In this document: in pieces, positions 15,622-23,210 of the stretch
Numbering within the stretch: position 1 is the first letter of the stretch
Layout of the letters: every line of letters starts with the position of its first letter
DNA from: JAYSFC01 sp041913505
Lineage (GTDB): Bacteria; Pseudomonadota; Gammaproteobacteria; Burkholderiales; Burkholderiaceae_C
Direction: 5' to 3'
Assembly (NCBI GenBank): GCA_041913505.1
Contig: JAYSFC010000014.1
Coordinates: forward strand, 1-40,779
Length of the DNA stretch: 40,779 bases
Made by a program: the position numbers and the translations under genes
The notes under the pieces: generated by a model
Told to the model about the DNA's origin: nothing
The model's input: the letters and a program-made list of their open reading frames with translations, nothing else
The model's database searches: none

Positions 15622-16212
15622 TCAGACGCTACATCGCACCTGCGAGAACGGTACGGGCGCAAAGCGGCCCGACTGCGCGGCCGGAGGCCGTAGGGTTTCG
15701 GTGATGAGCAGGTTCACGGCATCGTCGATGCGCGCGGCCACGTCGCCGGCCACGTCGTAGGCGCCTTCGGGCGTGAGGGCCACCTGCACGTCGGTCGCGT
15801 AGATACCCGGCAGGATGTGCTTGGCCCCCAGCGACTGCAGAACGGGCCGCAGCGCGTAGTCGAGCGCCAGCATGTGGTGAGGGCTGCCGCCCGTGGCAAG
15901 CGGCAGCACGGTCTTGCCTTTGAGGGCCGTCTGCGGCAGCAGATCGAGGAAGACCTTGAGCACGCCGCTGTAGGCAGCCTTGTACACGGGCGTGGAAACG
16001 ACCAGCACGTCGGCATCGGCCACCTGCTCCACCGCGTGGGCGACGGTGCGGTGGGCCGCGTCGGCCAGCAGCAGCGCCTGCGGGTTCAGGTCGCGGATGT
16101 GCAGGCGCTCGACCAGCGCCCCGCGCGCCACGAGCCGCAGCGACACGGCGTCGAGCAGGGCCGCCGAGCGCGAGCGCTCCGACGGGCTTCCGGCAATCAG
16201 GAGTACGGACAT
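15622..16212 (-). CDS. ssuE: NAD(P)H-dependent FMN reductase SsuE
   Basis: A 196-residue flavodoxin-like FMN reductase that supplies FMNH2 to the SsuD monooxygenase. The phosphate-binding loop appears as LLIAGSPSERSRSAALLDAV at the N-terminus. VSTPVYKAAYSGVLKVFLDLLPQTALKGKTVLPLATGGSPHHMLALDYALRPVLQSLGA is characteristic of SsuE (E. coli 191 residues). It follows sbp with a 33-bp gap and precedes the two ssuA-like genes, the standard first position of ssu operons. Confidence 0.95.
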   Translation of the reverse strand: MSVLLIAGSPSERSRSAALLDAVSLRLVARGALVERLHIRDLNPQALLLADAAHRTVAHAVEQVADADVLVVSTPVYKAAYSGVLKVFLDLLPQTALKGKTVLPLATGGSPHHMLALDYALRPVLQSLGAKHILPGIYATDVQVALTPEGAYDVAGDVAARIDDAVNLLITETLRPPAAQSGRFAPVPFSQVRCSV

Positions 16213-16245
16213 GGTGAAACGGCAGCCTCTGTTGGTAAGCAGAAC

Positions 16246-17268
16246 TTACTTCTTGGTGTAGATCTGGTCGAAGCTCGCCCCGTCGGCGAAATGCTCCTTG
16301 TCGGCCTTGGCCCAGCCGCCGAACGCCTGGTCGATGGTCACAAGGGTGAGCTTGGGGAACTGCTTGTCGTACTTGGCTTTGGCTTTTTCGCCCGTGGGGC
16401 GGTAGAAGTTGCGGCCCGCGATGTCCTGGCCTTCGTCGGAGTACAGGTACCTTAGGTATTCCTCGGCCACGGCGCGCGTGCCCTTCCTGTCGACCACCTT
16501 GTCCACCACGGCCACGCTGGGCTCGGCCAGGATGGAGAGCGAAGGCACGACGATCTCGAACTTCTCCGGCCCGAACTCCTTGAGCGCGAGGAAGGCCTCG
16601 TTTTCCCAGGCCAGCAGCACGTCGCCCACGCCGCGCTGCACGAAGGTGATGGTGGCGCCGCGCGCGCCGGTATCCAGCACGGGCACGTTCTTGAACAGCT
16701 TACCGATGTAGTCGCGCGCGCCCGCGTCGCCACCATACTTGCGCTTCGCATACTCCCAGGCGGCCAGGTAGTTCCAGCGCGCGCCGCCGCTGGTCTTCGG
16801 GTTGGGCGTGATCACCTGCACACCGGGCTTGATGAGGTCGTCCCAGTCCTTCAGGCCCTTGGGGTTGCCCTTCTTCACCAGGAAGACGATGGTCGAGGTG
16901 TAGGGCGCCGAGTTGTGCGGCAGGCGCTTTTGCCAATCAGTCTTGACGAGGCCACCATGGGCCGCGAGCGCGTCCACATCCCCGCCCAGGGCCAGCGTGG
17001 CCACGTCGGCGTCGATGCCGTCGATGATCGAGCGCGCCTGCTTGCCCGAGCCGCCATGCGACTGTTTGACCGCCACCTCCTGGCCCGTCTTGGCCTTCCA
17101 GTGCCTGGCGAAGGCCTGGTTGTATTCGACGTAGAGCTCGCGGGTGGGGTCGTAGGAGACGTTGAGCAGGGTCAACGGCTGTGCGAACGACGGCAACGTC
17201 GTCAGGGCCATGCCCGCCGCCAGGGCTGCGGCGAGGGGAAACTTGATAAAGTGGCGGCGATTTTTCAT
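16246..17268 (-). CDS. sbp: Periplasmic sulfate-binding protein Sbp
   Basis: A 340-residue sulfate/thiosulfate-binding protein. The export signal MKNRRHFIKFPLAAALAAGMALTTLPSFAQ contains RRHFIK, close to a Tat motif. Hallmarks are LLNVSYDPTRELYVEYNQAFARHW, VKQSHGGSGKQARSIIDGIDADVATLALGGDVDAL, and NPKTSGGARWNYLAAWEYA, all typical of Sbp/CysP. The ATG at 17268 has AAAGG 7 nt upstream. It heads the ssu operon although the sulfate permease genes cysT, cysW and cysA are absent here, so it must use a transporter encoded elsewhere. An 8-bp inverted repeat upstream may be the control site of the whole cluster. Confidence 0.95.
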   Translation of the reverse strand: MKNRRHFIKFPLAAALAAGMALTTLPSFAQPLTLLNVSYDPTRELYVEYNQAFARHWKAKTGQEVAVKQSHGGSGKQARSIIDGIDADVATLALGGDVDALAAHGGLVKTDWQKRLPHNSAPYTSTIVFLVKKGNPKGLKDWDDLIKPGVQVITPNPKTSGGARWNYLAAWEYAKRKYGGDAGARDYIGKLFKNVPVLDTGARGATITFVQRGVGDVLLAWENEAFLALKEFGPEKFEIVVPSLSILAEPSVAVVDKVVDRKGTRAVAEEYLRYLYSDEGQDIAGRNFYRPTGEKAKAKYDKQFPKLTLVTIDQAFGGWAKADKEHFADGASFDQIYTKK

Positions 17269-17338
17269 GGAACGGCCTTTCTGGGTGCGATAGGTGGTGC
17301 GAACACCGATGAAACGCATTCTGGAAGCCATTCCTCAA

Positions 17339-17363
17339 AACTGAAACCAATAAGATTTCAGTT
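17339..17363. promoter_or_regulatory. Inverted repeat in the sbp/yggX divergent promoter region
   Basis: AACTGAAA (17339-17346) and TTTCAGTT (17356-17363) are perfect 8-bp arms with a 9-nt spacer containing CCAATAAGA. The site lies 71 bp upstream of the sbp start, in an AT-rich patch. LysR-type sulfur regulators such as CysB and Cbl are the natural candidates. CCAATAA also occurs upstream of the sulfate-assimilation operon at 20104-20110. Confidence 0.55.
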
Positions 17364-17408
17364 CTTAATATCCAAGACATCTGAAATCACCTCCAAGGAC
17401 TGTTCCCC

Positions 17409-17684
17409 ATGGCACGCACCGTTCACTGCATCAAGCTCGGCAAGGACGCCGAAGGCCTCGATTTCCCGCCCTACCCTGGTGAACTCGGCAAGCGCATCTA
17501 CGAAAGCGTGAGCAAGGAAGCCTGGGCCGGCTGGCTCAAGCACCAGACCATGCTGGTCAACGAGAACCGCCTGAACCTGGCCGACGCACGTGCGCGCCAG
17601 TACCTCGCGCGCCAGATGGAGAACCACTTCTTCGGCGCCGGCGCCGACGCCGCCGCCGGCTACGTGCCGCCCAGCAACGGCTGA
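17409..17684 (+). CDS. yggX: Probable Fe(2+)-trafficking protein YggX
   Basis: A 91-residue protein of the YggX family, linked to protection of iron-sulfur clusters from oxidative damage. The family core MARTVHCIKLGKDAEGLDFPPYPGELGKRIYESVSKEAWAGWLKHQTMLVNENRLNLADARARQYLARQMENHFFG is nearly complete, with the conserved cysteine at position 7. The ATG at 17409 follows AAGGA. It diverges from sbp and is followed 4 bp later by mnmC, so the two are probably cotranscribed. Confidence 0.96.
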   Translation: MARTVHCIKLGKDAEGLDFPPYPGELGKRIYESVSKEAWAGWLKHQTMLVNENRLNLADARARQYLARQMENHFFGAGADAAAGYVPPSNG

Positions 17685-17688
17685 CGCC

Positions 17689-19602
17689 ATGCCCGAGCCG
17701 ATCGACTGGCTCCCCGACGGCACCCCCTACAGCCCCCGCTTCGGTGACCGCTACCACAGCGGCGCCAACCATGGCCTGGACCAGGCGCGCGACGCCTTCC
17801 TGGGCGGCTGCGGCCTGCCTGCGGCCTGGGCCGGGCTGCCGCAGTGGCGCATCCTGGAGACCGGCTTCGGCTTCGGCCTCAACTTCCTCGTGACCTGGGC
17901 CGCCTGGCGCTCTGACCCCGCGCGGCCCCGCGTACTGCACTTCGTTTCCACCGAGGCCTGGCCCGTGGGCAGCGCCGACCTGCTGCGCGCCGCGCCGCAG
18001 GATGAGGAGCTGCAGCCGCTTGCACAACAACTGGCCGCCCAGTTCTGGGGCCTGTTGCCGGGCGTGCACCGGCTGTCGTTCGAGGGCGGGCGTGTGCTGC
18101 TCACGCTGTACATCGGCGACGCGCAAGCCATGCTGCGCCAGCAGACGCTCACGGTGGACGCGGTCTACCTCGACGGCTTCAGCCCCTCGCAAAACCCCGA
18201 CCTGTGGAGCGTGCACACGCTCAAGGCCGTGGCGCGCTGCTGCCGGCGCGGCACGCGGCTGGCCACCTGGAGCGTGGCGCGCACGGTGCGAGACGGCTTG
18301 GCCCAATGCGGCTTCGAGGTGCGCAAGGTGCCCGGCGTGCCCCCCAAGCGCGACAACCTGCAGGCGGTCTACGCCCCGCACTGGGAGCCGCGCGCGGCCC
18401 AGCCAGCCCGGATCGCTGCCGAGCCCTCGCGCTGCCTCGTCATCGGTGGCGGCCTGGCGGACGCTGCCGCCGCTGCCAGCCTGGCGCGCCGGGGCTGGGC
18501 GGTGGAAGTGCTCGACCAGGGCGCCGCCCCAGCCGCCGGGGCCTCGGGCCTGCCTGCCGGCGTATTCGCCCCCCATGTCTCGCCCGACGACAGCCTGCTG
18601 TCGCGCCTGTCGCGCGGCGGCCTGCGCCTGACACTGCAAACGGCACGCAACCTGCTGCGCGAAGATGCTGACTGGGGCGCGAGCGGCGTGCTCGAGCACT
18701 GCCTGGACGGCAAGCGCCGCCTGCCCGCCGCATGGGCCGACGGCCCGGGTGTGGACTGGAGCATTCCCGCGGGCGCCGAGTCACTGGCCGCCGCGGGACT
18801 GCCTTCGGAGGCGATCGCCAACTGGCACCCGCATGGCGGCTGGATCCGGCCTGCGCGGCTCGTCGAGGCGCTGCTCGCGCAGCCCGGTATCCGCTGGCGC
18901 GGCCACACCCGCGTGGATCGCCTGGAGCAGGGTATGGACGCCAACGGCCGCGCGCAATGGCGCGTGCTTGACCAAGCCGGCGCCGTGCTGGCCGAGGCGC
19001 CGCTCATCGTGGTCGCGGCGGGCGCTGGCAGCATCGGCCTGTGCACACCGTTCTGGCCGCAGGCGCCGCTACGCCCGCTGCGCGGCCAGGTGTCGTGCGC
19101 GCCCTGCGGCAACGGGTCGGCGCTCCCCCCCTTCCCCGTCAACGGCCACGGCAATCTCGTGCCCTGGGTTCCGGGAGACGAAGGCCCATTCTGGGTGCTG
19201 GGTTCCACCTTCGAGCGCGGCCAGGAGCAACTGCCGCTCACGCCGCAGGAAACGGCAGCGGGCCACGCCGCCAACCTGCTCAAGCTGCAGGACCTGCTGC
19301 CCGGCTTGGCCCAGGAGCTGCAATCCCGTTTCGGCCCCAGCGGCACCGTCCAGGCCTGGGCCGCCGTGCGCTGCACGGTGCCTGACCGGGTGCCCGTGGT
19401 CGGTCCGATCGATCCCGAAGCCCTGCCCGGACTCTGGGTCAGCACGGCCATGGGCGCGCGCGGTCTCACGTTGTCGTTGGTATGCGGAGAACTGCTGGCC
19501 GCGCGGCTGCACGGCGAACCCCTGCCGCTCGATGGCAAGCTTGCCCACGCCCTATCGAGCGAGCGGCTGCGCCCAAGCCCCGCCGGGACGGCCGCCGGCT
19601 GA
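17689..19602 (+). CDS. mnmC: Bifunctional tRNA modification enzyme MnmC
   Basis: A 637-residue two-domain enzyme that completes mnm5s2U in the tRNA wobble position. The N-terminal methyltransferase has the SAM loop ILETGFGFGLNFL at about residues 54-66 and the typical YLDGFSPSQNPDLW at about 163-176. The C-terminal FAD-dependent oxidase begins near residue 248 with LVIGGGLADAAAAASLARRGWAVEVLDQG. The dinucleotide motif GxGxxG has Asp at 258 where the third Gly is normal. The rest of the oxidase (GASGLPAGVFAPHVSPDDSLLSRLSRGG, GARGLTLSLVCGELLAARL) looks intact. The ATG at 17689 is chosen because earlier in-frame starts would overlap yggX. Confidence 0.94.
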   Translation: MPEPIDWLPDGTPYSPRFGDRYHSGANHGLDQARDAFLGGCGLPAAWAGLPQWRILETGFGFGLNFLVTWAAWRSDPARPRVLHFVSTEAWPVGSADLLRAAPQDEELQPLAQQLAAQFWGLLPGVHRLSFEGGRVLLTLYIGDAQAMLRQQTLTVDAVYLDGFSPSQNPDLWSVHTLKAVARCCRRGTRLATWSVARTVRDGLAQCGFEVRKVPGVPPKRDNLQAVYAPHWEPRAAQPARIAAEPSRCLVIGGGLADAAAAASLARRGWAVEVLDQGAAPAAGASGLPAGVFAPHVSPDDSLLSRLSRGGLRLTLQTARNLLREDADWGASGVLEHCLDGKRRLPAAWADGPGVDWSIPAGAESLAAAGLPSEAIANWHPHGGWIRPARLVEALLAQPGIRWRGHTRVDRLEQGMDANGRAQWRVLDQAGAVLAEAPLIVVAAGAGSIGLCTPFWPQAPLRPLRGQVSCAPCGNGSALPPFPVNGHGNLVPWVPGDEGPFWVLGSTFERGQEQLPLTPQETAAGHAANLLKLQDLLPGLAQELQSRFGPSGTVQAWAAVRCTVPDRVPVVGPIDPEALPGLWVSTAMGARGLTLSLVCGELLAARLHGEPLPLDGKLAHALSSERLRPSPAGTAAG

Positions 19603-19630
19603 CGCCGCGCGGGCCGTGCCCTCGAAGCGC

Positions 19631-19978
19631 TCAGCGCCGGCCGTGGTGATTGTGTTCACGCCCGCCATCGGGGGGCGGCGCCACATAGGCCATGACGCTG
19701 TGGTCCAGCACACCCGCCGGGGCAATCCGTTGCAGATCGACGGGCTGGATGTTCGCGCCGTTGAAACGAAAGGCGAATTCACCCCCAGCGGCGACGAAAC
19801 GGACCACTTCGCCGTAGGCTACGTTCACGTACCGGGTCTGCGGCCCGATGGCGATCGTGCGCGAAGCCTGCGACACCGGCACCGCATCGCCCTGCAAGGC
19901 CAGGGGTACGGCCGACGCACATGCGCCCAGCGCCGCAGCGAGGCACAGTGTCCCGCCATACCGTGTCGCTCTGTTCAT
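19631..19978 (-). CDS. CzcE-like metal-binding protein, putative lipoprotein
   Basis: A 115-residue exported protein. The N-terminus MNRATRYGGTLCLAAALGAC has a lipobox-like LGAC with Cys20, so it may be a lipoprotein. The mature part (SQASRTIAIGPQTRYVNVAYGEVVRFVAAGGEFAFRFNGANIQPVDLQRIAPAGVLDHSVMAYVAPPP) has the pattern of the CzcE family, known from a periplasmic copper-binding protein of Cupriavidus metallidurans. The C-terminus GGREHNHHGRR is His-rich. No czcCBA, cop or two-component genes are nearby, so a resistance function is unproven. It is convergent with mnmC and divergent from the sulfate-assimilation operon. Confidence 0.8.
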   Translation of the reverse strand: MNRATRYGGTLCLAAALGACASAVPLALQGDAVPVSQASRTIAIGPQTRYVNVAYGEVVRFVAAGGEFAFRFNGANIQPVDLQRIAPAGVLDHSVMAYVAPPPDGGREHNHHGRR

Positions 19979-20103
19979 ACTGCCTCCTCATTTCCCATGG
20001 GGCTGCCATGCCCCGCACACCCCCGAGTATGGGCGCCGCGTATGCGCTGCACACCCCTGTGGGCACAACACCCCCACTGCCAATGCTCTCAGTCTTTTTG
20101 GCT

Positions 20104-20131
20104 CCAATAAATATAAGCTTATGCACATAAG
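20104..20131. promoter_or_regulatory. Candidate sulfur-regulator site before the tauE-cysI operon
   Basis: An AT-rich island (about 20100-20165) precedes the operon. It holds CCAATAA (20104-20110), the perfect palindrome ATAAGCTTAT (20113-20122) and, overlapping it, CTTATG-CA-CATAAG (20118-20131), so three ATAAG half-sites lie in a row. A TATATAG that could serve as a -10 element follows at about 20158. A LysR-type sulfur regulator such as CysB is the likely binder. The assignment is inference from symmetry and position. Confidence 0.5.
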
Positions 20132-20185
20132 GGAAGCACAAAACAATAGTTTGCTTTTATATAGACCCTCTTTACAGTCGCGCCC

Positions 20186-20986
20186 ATGCACGACTTCGCG
20201 TTCATCCTGGCTGGCTTCGGCGTAGGCCTGACCGTAGGCCTCACCGGCGTAGGCGGGGGCTCGCTAATGACGCCCGTGCTGATCTTTTTCTTCGGCATCA
20301 AGCCCCACATGGCCGTGGGCACGGATCTGCTGTTCGCGGCCTTCACCAAGATGGGCGGCACCGTGAGCCTTGCACGCCAGCGCCTCGTGCCCTGGCGCGT
20401 GGTGGCCCAGCTGTGTGCAGGCAGCCTTCCCGCCGCGCTGCTGGCCCTGTGGGCGCTGCAACACCTGGGACCGGGCAGCGCGCAGGCCCAGCGCATCATG
20501 ACGACCACGCTGGGCGGCGCACTGCTGCTCACGGCCGCAGCCACGTTCTACAAGGTGGTGGCCTTCTCGCACCCGCGTCCCCAGCTTGCGCAGGGCAGCG
20601 GCGCGGACCCGCAAGCCGCGCTACGCCCGCGCCACTGGAGCCTGCCCGTGCTGCTGGGCGCCGTGATCGGCACCCTGGTCACCTTCACCTCGGTGGGCGC
20701 GGGCGCCATCGGTGTTTCGGTGCTGCTGCTGGTCTTCCCGCTGCTGCCGCTGCCGCGCATCATCGCGGCCGACATCGCCTACGCCGTGCCACTCACGCTC
20801 GTGGCGGGGCTGGGCCACGCATCCCTGGGTTCCGTCGACTGGGCGCTGCTGGCCCAGTTGCTTGCCGGCTCGCTGCCCGGCATCTGGCTGGGCTCGCGCC
20901 TGGTCACGCGCACGCCCGAGCGGCTCATCCGCTCGGCGCTTTCGGTGCTGCTCGCCTGGGCAGGCGCCAAACTGGTTCTGATCTGA
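20186..20986 (+). CDS. TauE/SafE-family membrane protein, putative sulfite exporter
   Basis: A 266-residue integral membrane protein with about eight hydrophobic segments in two similar halves. The N-terminal half reads GFGVGLTVGLTGVGGGSLMTPVLIFFFGIKPHMAVGTDLLFAAFTKMGGT, and the second GAVIGTLVTFTSVGAGAIGVSVLLLVFPLLPLPRIIAADIAYAVPLTLVAGLGH; both are TauE/SafE hallmarks. Members export sulfite or sulfoacetate, or import sulfate. It is 10 bp ahead of cysI, so release of excess sulfite or uptake of sulfate both fit. No good ribosome binding site precedes the ATG. First gene of the assimilation operon. Confidence 0.9.
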   Translation: MHDFAFILAGFGVGLTVGLTGVGGGSLMTPVLIFFFGIKPHMAVGTDLLFAAFTKMGGTVSLARQRLVPWRVVAQLCAGSLPAALLALWALQHLGPGSAQAQRIMTTTLGGALLLTAAATFYKVVAFSHPRPQLAQGSGADPQAALRPRHWSLPVLLGAVIGTLVTFTSVGAGAIGVSVLLLVFPLLPLPRIIAADIAYAVPLTLVAGLGHASLGSVDWALLAQLLAGSLPGIWLGSRLVTRTPERLIRSALSVLLAWAGAKLVLI

Positions 20987-20996
20987 GTTCCCCACC

Positions 20997-22790
20997 ATGT
21001 ACCAATACACAGAATTCGACAAGCAATTCATCCGCCTGCGCGCCGAGCAGTTCCGCGACCAGCTCGAGCGCTGGCAGCGCGGCGAGCTGACCGACGAGCA
21101 GATGCTGCCGCTGCGCCTGCAGAACGGCTGGTACATCCAGCGCTACGCGCCCATGGCGCGTATCGCCGTGCCTTATGGCGAGATCAGCAGCACGCAGTTG
21201 CGCATGCTCGCGCGCATCGCCCGCGACTACGACAAGCCCACGCCCGAACTGCTGGCGCATGCCCAGGCCACGCAGGACCAGCTCCAGGCCGCGCAGCCCG
21301 GGCTGACGCTGGCTGCGCCGCCGCTGCGCTATGGCTACGGCCACTTCACCACGCGCACCAACGTGCAGTTCAACTGGATCCCGATCACCCGGGCCGCCGA
21401 CGTGATGGACCTGTTGGCCAGCGTGCACATGCACGGCATCCAGACCAGCGGCAACGACATCCGCAACATCACCTGCGACGCCTGGGAAGGCATTGCCGAA
21501 GACGGCATCGTCGACACCCGCCCGTTCGCCGAGATCACACGCCAGTGGAGCTCGCTGCACCCCGAGTTCTCCTTCCTGCCACGCAAGTTCAAGATCGCAT
21601 TCAACGGCGCCACGGAAGACCGTGCCGCCATCGGCTGGTACGACATCGGCCTGCAGGCGCAGAAGAATGCGGCGGGCGAAGTGGGCTTCACCGTCAAGGT
21701 GGGCGGAGGCATGGGCCGCACCCCCGTCATTGGCAGCACAGTGCGCGAATTCCTGCCCTGGGACCAGCTGCTGAACTACATCGAAGCCATCGTGCGCACG
21801 TACAACAGCTACGGCCGCCGCGACAACAAGTGGAAGGCGCGCATCAAGATCCTGGTGAAGAGCGAGGGCCAGGGCTTCATCGACGCCGTGGAGGCCGAAT
21901 ACAAGGCCATCGTCGAGCAGGACGGCGCACCGCACACCATCACCCAGGCCGAACTGGACCGCGTGAGCGCGAACTTCGTGGTGCCCGAACTCACGCCTGC
22001 CGGCCTGCCCTCCAAGGTCGACCCGCAAGGCCAGCTCTACCAGCGCTGGCTGGCGCAGAACGTGCGCGGCCACCGGCTTGCGGGCCTGAAAACCGTGACG
22101 CTGTCGTTCAAGCGCGTGGGCTTCGCCCCCGGCGACGCAGACGCCGCCACGCTCGAAGCCCTGGCCCAACTCGCCGAGCAGTTCAGCGCCAGCGAGGCAC
22201 GCCTGACGCACGAGCAGAACCTGATGCTGCCCTGGGTGCACGAGAGCGACCTGCCCGCCCTGTACGAGGCAGCGCGCGCCCTGGGCCTGGCGCAGCCCAA
22301 CATCGGCCTGCTGTCCGACATGATCGCCTGCCCCGGTGGCGACTTCTGCTCGCTGGCCAACGCGCGCTCGTTGCCCATCGCTGCAGCACTGACCGAGCGC
22401 TACCAGGACCTGGACGAACTGTTCGACCTGGGCCCCATCGACCTGCACATCAGCGGCTGCATCAACTCCTGCGGTCACCACCACAGCGGCCACATCGGCA
22501 TCCTGGGCGTCGATAAGGACGGCAAGGAGTGGTACCAGATCACGCTGGGCGGCGCGGACGGCACGCACCTGTCGGGCCCCGCCATCGGTGGCAAGGTGGT
22601 CGGCCCCTCGTTCTCGGCAGCCGAAGTGCCCGACGTGATCGAGGCCGTGCTCACCACCTACCGCGAGCTGCGCACCAGCGCCCAGGAGCACTTCATCGAC
22701 ACCCTGCGCCGCGTGGGCCACGACCCCTTCAAGGCTGCCGCCAACGGCGCCCGCCACCCCAAGGCCACCGAAGAGGCCCTGGCCGAATAA
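20997..22790 (+). CDS. cysI: Assimilatory sulfite reductase hemoprotein CysI (nitrite/sulfite reductase family)
   Basis: A 597-residue siroheme and [4Fe-4S] enzyme reducing sulfite to sulfide with six electrons. The two substrate half-domains are visible as YGYGHFTTRTNVQFNWI and later LTHEQNLMLPWV; the cluster and siroheme ligands are Cys445 and Cys451 (ACPGGDFCSLA) and Cys488 and Cys492 (SGCINSCGHHHSGHIG). SGNDIRNITCDAWEGIAEDGIVDTRPFAEIT and KFKIAFNGATEDRAA are typical of this group. No flavoprotein subunit cysJ is present, suggesting another electron donor; a ferredoxin and a ferredoxin reductase gene lie just after the operon. Nitrite reductases of the same family are similar, but the cys genes around it favour sulfite. 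Confidence 0.95.
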   Translation: MYQYTEFDKQFIRLRAEQFRDQLERWQRGELTDEQMLPLRLQNGWYIQRYAPMARIAVPYGEISSTQLRMLARIARDYDKPTPELLAHAQATQDQLQAAQPGLTLAAPPLRYGYGHFTTRTNVQFNWIPITRAADVMDLLASVHMHGIQTSGNDIRNITCDAWEGIAEDGIVDTRPFAEITRQWSSLHPEFSFLPRKFKIAFNGATEDRAAIGWYDIGLQAQKNAAGEVGFTVKVGGGMGRTPVIGSTVREFLPWDQLLNYIEAIVRTYNSYGRRDNKWKARIKILVKSEGQGFIDAVEAEYKAIVEQDGAPHTITQAELDRVSANFVVPELTPAGLPSKVDPQGQLYQRWLAQNVRGHRLAGLKTVTLSFKRVGFAPGDADAATLEALAQLAEQFSASEARLTHEQNLMLPWVHESDLPALYEAARALGLAQPNIGLLSDMIACPGGDFCSLANARSLPIAAALTERYQDLDELFDLGPIDLHISGCINSCGHHHSGHIGILGVDKDGKEWYQITLGGADGTHLSGPAIGGKVVGPSFSAAEVPDVIEAVLTTYRELRTSAQEHFIDTLRRVGHDPFKAAANGARHPKATEEALAE

Positions 22791-22808
22791 GACCGCACAG
22801 CCCCGAAA

Positions 22809-22859
22809 ATGACTATGAAAATCATAGCTAATAGCGCAATCCCTACAAGCGCTGAGTCC
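22809..22859. repeat. Dispersed GATAGC-type repeat at the start of the DUF934 gene
   Basis: The first 51 bases of the gene match the first 51 bases of cysN (24801-24851) at 35 of 51 positions without gaps, 24 of the first 30. Shared blocks are ATGACTA, ATAGCT, CGCA and GCGCTG at identical spacing. An inverted pair AGCGC/GCGCT forms a small stem. The start codon itself lies within the match. A weaker copy is at 10252-10301. Confidence 0.6.
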
Positions 22860-23210
22860 GAAAAAACCTTGCAGATTGCCAACGACGCCGACTTGGCCGC
22901 ATTGGCCGCCGAGGGCGCGCTCGAGGGTGTGCAGCGCGTGGAGCTGCAGTTCCCCAAGTTCACCGACGGCCGCGCCTACAGCCAGGCGCTGCTGCTGCGC
23001 CGCCGCTACCAATTCACGGGCGACATCCGCGCCACAGGCGATGTGCTGATCGACCAGCTGGTGCACATGCACCGCAGCGGCTTCAGCAGCGCCGTGCTGG
23101 CGCCGGGCGTGGACCCCGCAGCGGCCGAGCGCCAGTTCGCGCGCTTTTCCTCTTTCTACCAAGGCGACGTGCTGGAGCCGCGCCCGCACTTCGCGCGGGA
23201 GGCCGCATGA
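22809..23210 (+). CDS. DUF934 protein of the sulfate-assimilation operon
   Basis: A 133-residue protein of the DUF934 family, found next to cysI in many proteobacteria and of unproven function. The conserved part starts near residue 20 (QIANDADLAALAAEGALEGVQRVELQFPKFTDGRAYSQALLLRRRYQFTGDIRATGDVLIDQLVHMHRSGFSSAVLAPGVD). The ATG could be 22809 or 22815; neither has a good ribosome binding site. The first 17 codons lie inside a dispersed repeat, so the N-terminus is probably not conserved. It overlaps the cysH start by 4 bp (ATGA). A support role for sulfite reduction, perhaps as a partner of CysI, is inferred from context only. Confidence 0.88.
   Translation: MTMKIIANSAIPTSAESEKTLQIANDADLAALAAEGALEGVQRVELQFPKFTDGRAYSQALLLRRRYQFTGDIRATGDVLIDQLVHMHRSGFSSAVLAPGVDPAAAERQFARFSSFYQGDVLEPRPHFAREAA

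Noticed and set aside
17590..17688. Upstream in-frame start for mnmC overlapping yggX
   Set aside because: It would add an Arg/Thr/Pro-rich leader encoded inside yggX. The ATG at 17689 directly precedes the conserved MnmC N-terminus.
20925..23189. Long minus-strand open frame opposite cysI and the DUF934 gene
   Set aside because: It mirrors the codon positions of the true plus-strand genes and has no family motif. CysI and DUF934 explain the region fully.
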